64,000 nucleotides of DNA, from assembly GCF_001530125.1 (NCBI RefSeq), contig NZ_LDUG01000048.1, positions 63,933-127,932 of the forward strand. Direction: 5' to 3'. Shown here in pieces: positions 24,380-34,563 of the stretch (position 1 is the first letter of the stretch; the number at the start of each line of letters is the position of its first letter). The position numbers and the translations under genes are program-made. The notes under the pieces were generated by a model. The model saw nothing but the letters and a program-made list of their open reading frames with translations, made no database searches and was not told where the DNA came from. This DNA comes from Thiobacillus denitrificans (GTDB lineage: Bacteria; Pseudomonadota; Gammaproteobacteria; Burkholderiales; Thiobacillaceae).

Positions 24380-26171
24380 AGTTCCGACGTACGATTCATT
24401 CCAGGCCACGCCGACCGCCCAGCCGCAGACGCGTTTCGATGCTCCTGCGATGGTCGACACCGCGGGCAAGCAGGCGCAGCAGACCGGCCAGGCGCTGATG
24501 CAGTCCGGCGGGCAGCTCGGCCAGGTCGCGCTCGACATGCAGCGCGATGCCAACAAGACGCGGATCGACGACGCCACCAATCAGGCGGTCAAGCTCGATA
24601 CCGACCTGCGCCTCGACATGCTCAAGCTGGAAGGCCGCAACGCGCTGGAGCGCCCGGACGGCCTGAGCCTGGCCGACGAGTACGGCAAGAAGCTCAAGCA
24701 AGGGCTGGACGGCATCACCGCCAGCCTTGGCAACGAGGCGCAGAAGCAGGGATTCGCGCATGTTGGGTCGCAGATCAGCGGCAAGCTGTACGCGCTGGCC
24801 AGTGGCCACATGGTCAAGCAGCAGGAAACGCACCAGAAGGAAATCTGGCAGACCGGCATCGAGACGGCGACCGAGCGCGCCACGCTGCTGTACGCCGACA
24901 CCGAAGAACGCCTGCGCTCGCAGGAGGCGATCAAGACTATCACCGCCGAGATGGCGCAGAAGTACGGCTTGGACAAGGATGTCGCCGACCGCGCCTATAC
25001 CGAGGCGGTCAGCCCGATGCACTCGGGAATCATCAAGACTCTGATCGCCGACGACAAGGCCGACGTGGCGAAGGCCTACTACGACGAGAACAGCGCCAGC
25101 ATGACCCTGCAGGCGCGCGCCCAGGTGCAGGGGCATATCGCCGAGGCCGGCAGCACCAAGATGGCCGAGACGACCGCCGATGAAGTGTGGTCGCGGATCG
25201 GCCCGGCAGACGCCAATTCACCGGTGCGCCTGTTCGATATGGAAAAGCAACTGCGCGCCGAACTGGCCGGCAGCCCGGACGCCATGAAGAAGGGTGTGTC
25301 CGCCCTGCGTGAGCGCGCCTCCGCGTTCAATGCCCAGCAGGCCGAAGTGCTGGCCGGCGGCATCAATGGCGTGTGGGGCATGATCGACGCTGGCGCCGGC
25401 ATGCGCAAGGTGCAGAACGGCCAGGCATGGCTTGAGCTTCCCGAGAAGGACCGCCACGACATCAGGAAGACGCTTGAATCCGAAGCCCACGCCCGAGAGA
25501 GCCGCGCCTATACCGCAGAAAGCCGTTCCCTGGTGCGCTCACAGCGCAACGAGAAATCCTTGCTGCTGCAGAACGGCGACCAGTACCTGACCGACACCGA
25601 CCCTGCCGTGCTGGCGCGGATGAGTCGCGCCGAGGTCGAGGCCAAGCGCAGCACCTTCGGCCTGGAAGCGACCAAACAGCTTTTGTCCAAGTGGGACACC
25701 TTGCAGAAGCCGGGCAAGCTGTCCGAAGCCAAGATGGACAAGCAGGACTTCGACATGGTGGCCGACAGCCTTGGGCTTTCTCCGTATTCGAGAGGGATCA
25801 ACGAGGACAAGAGGCGCGCGCTGGGCACCCTTCAGTTCCGCGTCGAGCAGTTGATTAATCGCCAGCAGCAAGGCGGCATCACGCTAACCCGCGAACAGAA
25901 GATGGACCTAATGAAGAAGGAAATGGCGCAGGAGGTCATCGTCGACGGCGGGATGTTCAGCCGCGATCGCAGCGTTCCGGTGATCGCGCTCAACCCCGAC
26001 CAGATCGGCGACGTGGTAATCCCGCAGGCCGACCGCTCGACCATCGCGCAAAAGATGGCCGAACGCTACCGGCGCAATCAAGACCCGCTGTTCGCCCCCA
26101 CCGAAGACAACCTGCGCCACTGGTACTTGATGAGCAAGAGCCAGTCCGCAAACCTGATTAAAGGCCCGTAA
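24372..26171 (+). CDS. putative internal virion (DNA ejection) protein, gp15-like
   Basis: 599 residues, soluble, helix-rich with repeated Ala/Gln/Lys segments and no signal peptide or catalytic motif. Early part: DTAGKQAQQTGQALMQSGGQLG; the middle is rich in ARxxVQ-type helices; the end has QKMAERYRRNQDPLF. This size and composition, followed directly by a giant protein in a TAATG overlap, match the internal core proteins of T7-like and BPP-1-like podoviruses that form a channel for DNA entry. Assignment rests on composition and order, not on a detected family. Confidence 0.6.
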   Translation: MPKVPTYDSFQATPTAQPQTRFDAPAMVDTAGKQAQQTGQALMQSGGQLGQVALDMQRDANKTRIDDATNQAVKLDTDLRLDMLKLEGRNALERPDGLSLADEYGKKLKQGLDGITASLGNEAQKQGFAHVGSQISGKLYALASGHMVKQQETHQKEIWQTGIETATERATLLYADTEERLRSQEAIKTITAEMAQKYGLDKDVADRAYTEAVSPMHSGIIKTLIADDKADVAKAYYDENSASMTLQARAQVQGHIAEAGSTKMAETTADEVWSRIGPADANSPVRLFDMEKQLRAELAGSPDAMKKGVSALRERASAFNAQQAEVLAGGINGVWGMIDAGAGMRKVQNGQAWLELPEKDRHDIRKTLESEAHARESRAYTAESRSLVRSQRNEKSLLLQNGDQYLTDTDPAVLARMSRAEVEAKRSTFGLEATKQLLSKWDTLQKPGKLSEAKMDKQDFDMVADSLGLSPYSRGINEDKRRALGTLQFRVEQLINRQQQGGITLTREQKMDLMKKEMAQEVIVDGGMFSRDRSVPVIALNPDQIGDVVIPQADRSTIAQKMAERYRRNQDPLFAPTEDNLRHWYLMSKSQSANLIKGP

Positions 26172-29100
26172 TGGATCTCGACGAGTTGATGGACCGCAGC
26201 ACCCAACCTGTGGCCGCGCCTGATACGGTTGACGACGCCATGGACGCCTACAGCGGCGCGCAGACCGGGGCAGTCCGTGCCGGCGCCACCCTGGCGCTCG
26301 ACAGCAACCCGGACGAGATCGCGCGCCAGAAGCGCATCGCGCAATCGCTCGGCGTTCCTTTGGCCGCAGTCGAGGCCGACCCAGAATTCGCCACCCGCGA
26401 GCAGCGCGTGCGCAGCATCGAGCAGGCCACCGCCAATTCCCCGGCGCTGCGGCAGAAGTTTAGCGATGCCGACTTTGCCAAGCTGGCTGCTGACAACGTG
26501 GATAACCTGTCTGGTATCGAGCAGCTTTTGCGCTCGGCCAAGCGCGGATTTACGGCAGGGTTGCGCGGGATGGATGCCGCGGCGGTCGACGATTCGGCGC
26601 GCATTCTGACCGCCATCGACACCATCGAGCGCGGCGGCGCATTGTCGCCGAACGATCCGCTCGCCTCCATGTTTGCCGGTTCCGGTCGCTCGCCTGACAA
26701 CCTGGCGCAGATGCGCGCGAAGCACCAGGGCCGCGTGACCGAGAACGTCGGCGAGTACGGCAAACGCACGCAAGCGTTGACGAAACTGCAGCCGACCGGC
26801 GCCACGGCCGACTTCTACCAGGCGAAGGGCTGGGGCGATTCGCTCTCGGCCCTGCTGTCTGACCCGTTCGAGATCAGCGCCAACGTCGCCACCGAATCGC
26901 TGGGCCTGATGGCGCCGGCTTTGCCGATGATTGCCGGCGGCGGATTGGCGGGCGGCGCGCGCGGGCTGGCCGGCATGGCAGGCGCCACCTCGACCAACGC
27001 CGAATACTCTACCGCCATTGCCGAGGCGCTGCAGGCGTCCGGCGTGGACCTGAACAACCTGGAAGCGGTGCAGGCGGCAGTTGCCACCCCCGAATTTGCC
27101 GAGACCCGACGCCAGGCCACGATCAAGGCGGCAACCATCGGCGCGTTCGACGCTGCCACCGCGGGCATGGCCGGCGTGCGGCTGCGTCCGTCGATGGCGG
27201 GCAACCTTGCCGCGCAGACCGGCGTGCAGGCAACCGGCGGGGCGGCGGGCGAAGTCGCCGGCTCGGTCGCATCCGGGCAGGAAGTCAATGCCAGCTCCGT
27301 GCTGGCCGAGGCCATCGGTGAAATGCCGAGCGCCATGATCGACGTGGCCATGATGGCAGGCAAGCGCACGCTCGAAGGCCAGCGCAAGGCCGACCAAGCC
27401 GAGCAGCAGGGCGCCTTCATCAAGAACCTGAACAAGCTCGCCGCCGCCGACAAGCTGCTGGCGCGCGACCCCGAAACCTTCCAGAGCTTCATCGCCGCCG
27501 TCGCCGAAGACGGCCCGGTGCAGAATGTCTTCATCGACGGCCGCACCCTGATGCAGTCCGGCATGGCGCCGCGGCTGGCCGAACTGTCGCCGGCCGTGCT
27601 CGAGCAGCTTGACCGCGCCATCCTCACCGGCGGGGTCATCGCCATCCCGGTCGACGAATACGCCGCCCGCATCGCGCCGACCGAATTCGCGCCGCAGCTA
27701 CTCGACCACCTGAAGACCGACGTTGAAGGATTCAGCCGCGCCGAAGCTGCCGACTTCATGGCGAACCAGGGCGCCGAGCTGAAGGCCGAATTCGAGCGGG
27801 TGATTGGAACACAGTCAGACGCCGACACATTCCGCGCCTCACATGATGTTGTGAAGCAGGACATTATCGGGCAACTCAACACCGCAGCACGCTTCACCCC
27901 GCAGGTCAACGATGCCTATGCCACGCTGGTGGCCGCGCGCACAGCAGTTCGCGCGGCGCAGATGGGGATGACGCCCGAGGCATTCCACCAGAAGTATGGG
28001 ATGAATGCGCGCGGGGCGGAGGTTGCCGGGGACAAGTTCGATCAGGCCGGCGTATCATTCAAGGAGGGGTCGCGCGGGTCACGCAGCGGCCAAACCGACA
28101 TGACGCTTACGGCTGACGCTGGTGGAGAATCTGTCGGGCGGATTGACTACTCCGTTTATCAGGGCCGTCCGTCGGTTCAAATGATAGACGTTCCAGAAGG
28201 AAAGCGCCGCAAAGGCTATGCGACCGAGATGGTCAAGCAGTTGCAGCGGCAATTCCCTGGTGTCGAGATTGACTTTGGCGGACTCACTGAAGAAGGGGCT
28301 GCGTTGTACAAGGCGCTCGCCAAAACAACCGAGCCGAGCGAGTACGCGCCTGCATTCGATGAACTGGCAGCGGCCATCGCTGAACGCACGGCACTGGAAG
28401 AAAAGAATGCGCAACTCGAAGGCACGGCTGAACGCGGCGCATGGATCGCTCAGGTTGGCGACCGCTGGAACGAGTTACACGACATCATCAGCGACCTTGA
28501 AGGCGAGATTTTCAACAAGTCGCCCACCAAGAATCTTATCAATACCTTCGACCCCGCCGACCCCAGCATCCTGAATCAGTCGGCCAACCGCAGCCTATAT
28601 GAAAAGGCCTGGAAGATGCTGGCCGGCAACGAGGCGATCTTCCAGAACCCGATGCCGGATTCATTCGACATGGAAGGCGCGGCCAGAGAGATCGATCCCG
28701 GCATGAGCGCGGTCGCGGACAAGCCCGACCTGGACGAGCAGAAAACCGGCATCACGAAGAAGTGGTACGTGACGATGCCGGACGGCACCCACGCCTATGT
28801 GATGGAGAACAAGCAGGGCGAAGTGTGGCTAGACGCCTCGCGGCTGGAAGAGGGCGCGAGTGGCGGCGCCAAGCTGTACCTGTTGGTTGGCAGCTATGCC
28901 GAGGGCAACGGCAAAGTGTTCATCGGCGACCCGGCAGGATTGTCCGACGTGGCCTTGATCCGCCGCACCGAGAACATGCTGTCGCTGGCGCTGCGCTTCG
29001 GCAAGACCAGCTTCATGCGCCCGCACGAATACCAGATGAACCCCGACGCAAAACAGGGAACAGTTCTTGCTGGTGTTGTGAAGCCGCTTGAGTGGGTTGA

Positions 29101-32100
29101 AGGCAACGATGCCAACAACATTGAAGAATTGATCCGAACAAGCTATGCTAACACCGTCAAGCTCGTCGCGGAGGTCAAGGATGTCACATTCAATTTCGAC
29201 AAGCAGCGATTCGAGCAGGATGGTGTTGAGTTCACAAAGGACGGTTTCAAGCGACTTGTCGACGGACTCCCTGGAGCACTTCGCAAACGGGGTCTTTCCA
29301 AGATCGTTACGACACGAAACCCCGGAGGAAAGGGGGGCGCGGCTGAAGATTTCGCGCCAATCGGAATCGCTACGCTTAAAAGAGCGGCTGTCACAAATAC
29401 CCTGGCACGCGAAACGCGCGCAGGCCGAGGGGGAGACTTACTGGCTGAGATTGGCCGGTTCGTATCAGGGGAATTAACCGGCCTCGCCGGCACGCTGTAT
29501 CAGCCTGGCGGCGGCAACACCGCCCCGCGCGGCTCGTTCTCTCCCGCCACCAACACCGTCACCCTGCTGCAGAACGCCGACCTCTCGACCTTCCTGCACG
29601 AATCCGCACATTACTTCTTCGAGTCCGACATCCAGCTTGCCAGCGAGCTGGCCGGCAAGGCCGAACCGACCCCGGGCGAGCAGCAGATCGTCGACGATGT
29701 ATCCCGCCTGTTGACTTGGCACGGCATCAATGGCGACGTGACCGAGCAGCTGCGCACCTGGCACACGATGGACTTCGAAGAACAGCGCAGCCACCACGAG
29801 CGCACCGCTGAGTCGTTCGAAGCCTACCTGTTCAGCGGGCAGGCACCGAGCCTGGAACTGCAGCCGATGTTCCAGCGTTTCCGCGCTTGGATGGTCAACG
29901 TCTACAAGTCGATCAAGGATTTTCTTGCCAAGAACCCCGAGGCCGGCAAGCTGAACAACGAGGTGCGGTCGGTGTTCGACCGCATGATTGCGACCCAGGA
30001 GCAGATCCAGCTGGCTGAGCAGGCGCGCAGCCTGACCGCGCTGTTTGCCAGCCCCGAGACTTCCGGCATGACTGCGGACGCCTTTGCTGCCTACCAGGCG
30101 CTCGGAACCGACGCGACCAACACCGCCATCGAGCAACTGCAGGCCAAGGGCTTGCGCGATATGCAATGGCTGACCAACGCGCGCGGCCGTGAGATCAAGA
30201 AGCTGCAGAAGGAATCGAAGGCGGCAAGGGCCGAGGTGACGATGGAAGCCCGCGGCGAGGTGATGCGCCAGCCGGTCTACCGGGCGTGGGACTTCCTGAC
30301 CCGCAAGCTGTCCGACAACGACAAGCTGCCGCCGCTGGAAAGGAAGTCAGACCCGGATGTGCTCGACCCGACGCTGGATTCGCTGTTCGTCGCCATCGCC
30401 AAGCTGGGCGGCATCCGCAAGGACCAGGTGTTGTCCGAGTGGGGTGCCGACCCCAAGGACATCCCGCAGTCGGGCCTGTTCGGCAAACCGGTGTGGCGCG
30501 TCACCGAAGGCCTGCCGATCGACAGCATGGCGTCTGCCTTGGCCGAGCACGGCTATCTGCCGCTGAACGAGCACGGCCAGTATGAACTGAACGACCTCGG
30601 TGACCGCTTTCTGGCCGAGCTGTCAGGAGACACCCAATATTCGCACGCCTACCAGCCGCAGGACTTGCTGCCTGGCGAGCAGATCGCCACCCCGGACGGC
30701 TTGATGGCGGGGCGGATCGAGTTCGCCGGCCTTGCCGCCATCGGCATCCCTGAAGAAATCGCCGCCCATCTCAAAACGCTGAAGATGACCGCGACGGACG
30801 GGCTGCACCCCGACCTGGTGGCGGTCCTGTTCGAGTTCAGCTCGGGCGACGAGCTGGTGCGGACGCTCGCCGCCGCGCCGACCCCGAAGGACGCCATCAA
30901 CGCGCTGGCCGAGCAGATGATGCTGGAACGCTTCGGTGAACTGTCCAGCCCCGACGCCATCGAGCGCGCCGCCGACCAGGCCATCCATAACGATGTGCGG
31001 GCGCGGATGCTGACCACCGAAGTCAACGCGCTGGCGCAGGCCACCGGCAAACCGAAAATCCTCGCGTCGGCCGCCAAGGCCTTCGCCGCCGACATGATCG
31101 CGCGCCTGAAGGTGCGTGATGTTCGTCCAGGTCAGTACGCCAACGCCGAAGCGCGCGCAGCGAAGGCCGCGGCCAAGGCCAAAGGCGACATCGCCACCGC
31201 TGCCGCCGAGAAGCGCAATCAGGTGATCCAGCACTATGCCACCAGCGCGGCCTACGACGCACAGGACGAGGTGAAGGCAACGCTGCGCGCGTGGTCGAAG
31301 CTGGTCGCGCGCAAGGACAGCACGAAGTCGGTGGACATCGACCTGCTGAACGCCGTGCGCGCGATTCTCGGCGAATACGGCATCGCGCCGAAGCGCGCCG
31401 AGCGCGCCAGCGAATACCTGAAGTCGGTGCAGGCCTACGATCCCGAAATGTATGCCGTCATCCAGGCGTCGGTCGAGCGGGCTGAGGCCAACGCCAAGCC
31501 GGTCAAGGAATTGACCCTGGACCAATTCCGCGGCTTGCGTGACGAAATCGACAGCATCATGCACCTGGCCAAACGCTCGCGGCAGATGGAGATCGACGGC
31601 GACCTGCTGGAGATTGCCGACATTCAGGACGCGCTGGTCGAGCGCATGACCGACTACGGCATCCCGGAAACGATCCCCGGCGAAGGCCAGGCGGTGACCC
31701 CGGCCGAGCAGCGGATGAACAAGTTCAAGTCGCTGCTGGCCTTTGCGCGCCGCGTCGAATCGTGGGTCGGGCAGATGGACGGCACGCAGCAGATGGGGCC
31801 GTTCCGCCGCTTCGTGTGGAGCCGGATCAGCGATGCTGCCGTGGCCTACCGAGTGGACAAGGCCGCGTACATGAAGCAGTTCCGCGCGCTGGTCGAGTCG
31901 ATCGCGCCGACGCTCAAGCCTGCGCTGATCCATTCGCCCGAACTCGGCTACACCTTCGGCAAGGACAGCGGCGGCTCGGCCATCAACGAGATCCTGCACG
32001 CCGTGCTGCATACCGGCAACGAGTCGAACAAGCGCAAGATGCTGCTCGGCCGTGGCTGGGCGGTTGAAGTCGCGCCGGGCCAGCTCGACACGACGCGCTG

Positions 32101-33781
32101 GAACGCCTTCATTGCGCGCCTGGTGGCGGAAGGCAAGCTCACCCCGGCGCATTATGACTTCGCACAGGGCGCGTGGGACTTGCTGGAGTCGATGAAGCCG
32201 CTGGCGCAGAAGACGCACCGCGACGTGTTCGGCAGATACTTCAACGAGGTGACGGCGAATCCGTTCACCGACCCGTTCGGCGTGACCCGTGCCGGCGGCT
32301 ACGTCCCGGCGATGGTGGACTCGAGGATCGTGAAGGACGCCGAACTGCGCAAGCTGGCCGACGAGGACAACGCGGCGATGAGCTACGCCTTCCCGACCAC
32401 GCCCAAGGGCTTCACCCAGGCGCGCACCGAATACAACAAGCCGCTGATGCTCGACCTGCGTACCTTGGGCCAGCACGTCGACAAGGTGCTGCTGTTCTCG
32501 CACATGGAAATGCCTGTGCGCGAGGTGCAGCGGGTGCTGTCGAAACGGGTGGGGGAAACGCTCAACCGCATCGACCAGACCGCCATCTCCGGGATGCTGC
32601 TGCCGTGGCTCAACCGTTCGGCCAAGCAGCAGGTGGAAACACCGATTGCCGGGTCAGCCGGGACCATGCGCTTCTTCTCCGTGCTGCGCTCGCACGCCGG
32701 CATGGCCGCGATGTTCGGCAACCTGGCCAACACGGTGCAGCAGTTGACCGGCTTTTCTCTGGCCGCCATCAAGGTCAAGCCGAGCCTGTTGCTGGCGGCG
32801 ACGGTGGACTTCACCAAGGCGCCGCGCGAGTTTGCGCAGGCGGTTTCGGAAACGTCCGCCTACATGAACACACGGATGGCGAACGAGGTCTATGCCATGA
32901 CCGACGCCATCAACGACATCCTGCTCAACCCTTCACTACTAGAGAAGGGGCAGGCGTGGACGATGCGCCATGCCTATTTCCTGCAGTCAGCTTTCGACAA
33001 CAGCATGAGTCCGATCATCTGGACGGCGGCCTACAACCAGGCAAAGCAGGGCGGCGAGACTCACGCCGACGCGGTGCGGCTGGCTGACGGCACGGTGCGG
33101 GAGACGCAGGGCGCGATGCAGGCCGAGGACATCGCTCGCTTCGAGGGTGGCAACGCCTTCGTCCGCATGTTCACGCAGTTCGCCGGCTACTTCAACATGA
33201 ACGCCAACCTGCTCGGCACGGGCTACGCCCAACTGATGCACAACGGCGGACTGCGCAAGAACGCGGGGCGCGGCGTGTTCCTGTTCGTGTTCGGCTTCAT
33301 GATCCCGGCCGTGGTGGGGGAACTCATCATCCAGCTTTTCCGGGGCGGGCCGGGCGATGACGATGACGACGGCGAGTATCTGGACGACTGGATCGCCGCA
33401 GTGTTCGGCTGGGCGCCGCTGCGCTATGCGACGGCGATGGTGCCGATCGCCGGGCAGGTGGTCAATGCGGCGGTCAACTCCTGGAACAGTAAGCCATACG
33501 ACGACCGCCTCGCCTCATCGCCCGCCATCTCCATGCTGGAGTCAGCGGCGCGTGCGCCGGTATCGGTCTACAAAGCGATCGATGGCGATGGCAGCGCACA
33601 GAAGGCGGTACGCGACGTGGCCACCTTGATGAGCATGACGCTTGGACTTCCAGCCAACCTTGCAGCGCGCCCGATCGGCTACGGCGTCGGCGTGATGGAC
33701 GACGCCACCGATCCGACCAGCGGATTTGACTTCGCACGCGGGATATTGACGGGTCAGGTCAGCCCTGACAGCAAGCAGTAA
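26171..33781 (+). CDS. giant multidomain internal virion protein (polyvalent, gp16-like)
   Basis: 2536 residues. Visible parts: an N-terminal helical region; a small/Gly-rich hydrophobic stretch near residues 247-275 (LMAPALPMIAGGGLAGG); a GNAT-like unit around residues 640-720 with VPEGKRRKGYATEMVKQL (acetyl-CoA loop RxxGxA) and a following EEGAALYKAL; a zinc-metallopeptidase-like motif HESAH near residue 1143; long coiled regions; and a C-terminal hydrophobic segment FLFVFGFMIPAVVGELII near residue 2370 followed by an acidic GDDDDDGEY loop. Such proteins are packed in the capsid and injected with DNA. Base composition drops in parts (about 28.07-28.48 and 29.04-29.48 kb), suggesting swapped modules. 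Whether either catalytic-like unit is active is unknown. Confidence 0.75.
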   Translation: MDLDELMDRSTQPVAAPDTVDDAMDAYSGAQTGAVRAGATLALDSNPDEIARQKRIAQSLGVPLAAVEADPEFATREQRVRSIEQATANSPALRQKFSDADFAKLAADNVDNLSGIEQLLRSAKRGFTAGLRGMDAAAVDDSARILTAIDTIERGGALSPNDPLASMFAGSGRSPDNLAQMRAKHQGRVTENVGEYGKRTQALTKLQPTGATADFYQAKGWGDSLSALLSDPFEISANVATESLGLMAPALPMIAGGGLAGGARGLAGMAGATSTNAEYSTAIAEALQASGVDLNNLEAVQAAVATPEFAETRRQATIKAATIGAFDAATAGMAGVRLRPSMAGNLAAQTGVQATGGAAGEVAGSVASGQEVNASSVLAEAIGEMPSAMIDVAMMAGKRTLEGQRKADQAEQQGAFIKNLNKLAAADKLLARDPETFQSFIAAVAEDGPVQNVFIDGRTLMQSGMAPRLAELSPAVLEQLDRAILTGGVIAIPVDEYAARIAPTEFAPQLLDHLKTDVEGFSRAEAADFMANQGAELKAEFERVIGTQSDADTFRASHDVVKQDIIGQLNTAARFTPQVNDAYATLVAARTAVRAAQMGMTPEAFHQKYGMNARGAEVAGDKFDQAGVSFKEGSRGSRSGQTDMTLTADAGGESVGRIDYSVYQGRPSVQMIDVPEGKRRKGYATEMVKQLQRQFPGVEIDFGGLTEEGAALYKALAKTTEPSEYAPAFDELAAAIAERTALEEKNAQLEGTAERGAWIAQVGDRWNELHDIISDLEGEIFNKSPTKNLINTFDPADPSILNQSANRSLYEKAWKMLAGNEAIFQNPMPDSFDMEGAAREIDPGMSAVADKPDLDEQKTGITKKWYVTMPDGTHAYVMENKQGEVWLDASRLEEGASGGAKLYLLVGSYAEGNGKVFIGDPAGLSDVALIRRTENMLSLALRFGKTSFMRPHEYQMNPDAKQGTVLAGVVKPLEWVEGNDANNIEELIRTSYANTVKLVAEVKDVTFNFDKQRFEQDGVEFTKDGFKRLVDGLPGALRKRGLSKIVTTRNPGGKGGAAEDFAPIGIATLKRAAVTNTLARETRAGRGGDLLAEIGRFVSGELTGLAGTLYQPGGGNTAPRGSFSPATNTVTLLQNADLSTFLHESAHYFFESDIQLASELAGKAEPTPGEQQIVDDVSRLLTWHGINGDVTEQLRTWHTMDFEEQRSHHERTAESFEAYLFSGQAPSLELQPMFQRFRAWMVNVYKSIKDFLAKNPEAGKLNNEVRSVFDRMIATQEQIQLAEQARSLTALFASPETSGMTADAFAAYQALGTDATNTAIEQLQAKGLRDMQWLTNARGREIKKLQKESKAARAEVTMEARGEVMRQPVYRAWDFLTRKLSDNDKLPPLERKSDPDVLDPTLDSLFVAIAKLGGIRKDQVLSEWGADPKDIPQSGLFGKPVWRVTEGLPIDSMASALAEHGYLPLNEHGQYELNDLGDRFLAELSGDTQYSHAYQPQDLLPGEQIATPDGLMAGRIEFAGLAAIGIPEEIAAHLKTLKMTATDGLHPDLVAVLFEFSSGDELVRTLAAAPTPKDAINALAEQMMLERFGELSSPDAIERAADQAIHNDVRARMLTTEVNALAQATGKPKILASAAKAFAADMIARLKVRDVRPGQYANAEARAAKAAAKAKGDIATAAAEKRNQVIQHYATSAAYDAQDEVKATLRAWSKLVARKDSTKSVDIDLLNAVRAILGEYGIAPKRAERASEYLKSVQAYDPEMYAVIQASVERAEANAKPVKELTLDQFRGLRDEIDSIMHLAKRSRQMEIDGDLLEIADIQDALVERMTDYGIPETIPGEGQAVTPAEQRMNKFKSLLAFARRVESWVGQMDGTQQMGPFRRFVWSRISDAAVAYRVDKAAYMKQFRALVESIAPTLKPALIHSPELGYTFGKDSGGSAINEILHAVLHTGNESNKRKMLLGRGWAVEVAPGQLDTTRWNAFIARLVAEGKLTPAHYDFAQGAWDLLESMKPLAQKTHRDVFGRYFNEVTANPFTDPFGVTRAGGYVPAMVDSRIVKDAELRKLADEDNAAMSYAFPTTPKGFTQARTEYNKPLMLDLRTLGQHVDKVLLFSHMEMPVREVQRVLSKRVGETLNRIDQTAISGMLLPWLNRSAKQQVETPIAGSAGTMRFFSVLRSHAGMAAMFGNLANTVQQLTGFSLAAIKVKPSLLLAATVDFTKAPREFAQAVSETSAYMNTRMANEVYAMTDAINDILLNPSLLEKGQAWTMRHAYFLQSAFDNSMSPIIWTAAYNQAKQGGETHADAVRLADGTVRETQGAMQAEDIARFEGGNAFVRMFTQFAGYFNMNANLLGTGYAQLMHNGGLRKNAGRGVFLFVFGFMIPAVVGELIIQLFRGGPGDDDDDGEYLDDWIAAVFGWAPLRYATAMVPIAGQVVNAAVNSWNSKPYDDRLASSPAISMLESAARAPVSVYKAIDGDGSAQKAVRDVATLMSMTLGLPANLAARPIGYGVGVMDDATDPTSGFDFARGILTGQVSPDSKQ

Positions 33782-33837
33782 TGGTGTGCGTATCGCACAC
33801 CCGAGTGCACAGCCCACGCAGACACTCAGGAGTCGCA

Positions 33838-34117
33838 ATGACGATCAGCAGCACCACCCGCAAGGCGGGACCGTTTGATGGCAACAACGTCTTGGACGCT
33901 TTTCCGTTCGCCTTCAAGGTGTTTGCCGACTCCGATGTGGTCGTGGTCAAGACCGACCCGGACGATATTGAAACCACGCTGACCCTGACCACCGACTACA
34001 CGGTCAGCCTCAACGCCGACCAGGACACCAGCCCCGGCGGCCACGGTTACGCTGCCCTCGGCGCTGGCGACCACCGCCGGCAAGTTGAAGACGAGGAACG
34101 GAAATGACAAGCGCTGA
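33838..34117 (+). pseudogene. tail-fibre N-terminal fragment with frameshift
   Basis: ATG 33838 (CAGGAG upstream) begins TISSTTRKAGPFDGNN and continues with AFPFAFKVFADSDVVVV and LTTDYTVSLNADQD, the particle-binding N-terminus of T7-superfamily tail fibres. After SPGG near 34041 the frame turns to GHGYAALGAGD and ends at 34107. Removing one C there restores TVTLPSALATTAGKLKTRNG, which then ends at 34117. The receptor-binding part is absent. It is therefore a truncated, frameshifted remnant. Confidence 0.75.
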
Positions 34118-34553
34118 CCTGCAGCACGACCTCAACCTCACCATCGCCCATGTTGTTGGCCAGGGCGTGGTTGCCATTTCTGCCGGCTTCGAGATTCACC
34201 TGGCAGTCAATTGCCACCCCGGCGGGCAGTCCTTCGATGGAAGTTGCTGGGTGCGTAATCCTGCAGGCGATCTGCCCGAGTCCCTTCGGCGTTCGGTAGC
34301 CGTCGCCGGGTGCCTGTCCTCGCTGGCATTCAATCGCGGCGCGCCGGAAGAAATAGAACCGGTGGAGGCGTTCGGCAAATTGCAATCAGGTGAGCTTGCA
34401 CTGTCGGAGACAGACGCCGCCATGGCGGAGGGCCTGACTCTGTCCGACGTGGCTTTCGCCCTCGATGTGCTGAACGGTCGCTGGGCAATCGTCGTCGATG
34501 AGGTGGAGCGCATGTCGCCCCACATTCTGAACAACACCATTCAAACTCACTAA
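34104..34553 (+). CDS. hypothetical phage protein (149 aa)
   Basis: ATG 34104 has GAGGAACGGAA upstream and overlaps the end of the tail-fibre fragment. It contains a mix of short helices and strands (VVGQGVVAISAGFEIHLAV; LTLSDVAFALDVLNGRWAIV) and no signal peptide. Not recognised. Located between tail-fibre fragment and the small internal virion protein. Confidence 0.55.
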   Translation: MTSADLQHDLNLTIAHVVGQGVVAISAGFEIHLAVNCHPGGQSFDGSCWVRNPAGDLPESLRRSVAVAGCLSSLAFNRGAPEEIEPVEAFGKLQSGELALSETDAAMAEGLTLSDVAFALDVLNGRWAIVVDEVERMSPHILNNTIQTH

Positions 34554-34563
34554 GGGGAAAACC

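Noticed and set aside
30623-32503. 626-codon minus-strand frame inside the giant gene
   Set aside because: Its composition is rich in His/Arg/Gly as expected from reversed GC-rich codons; the plus-strand giant frame is continuous and coupled to its neighbour.
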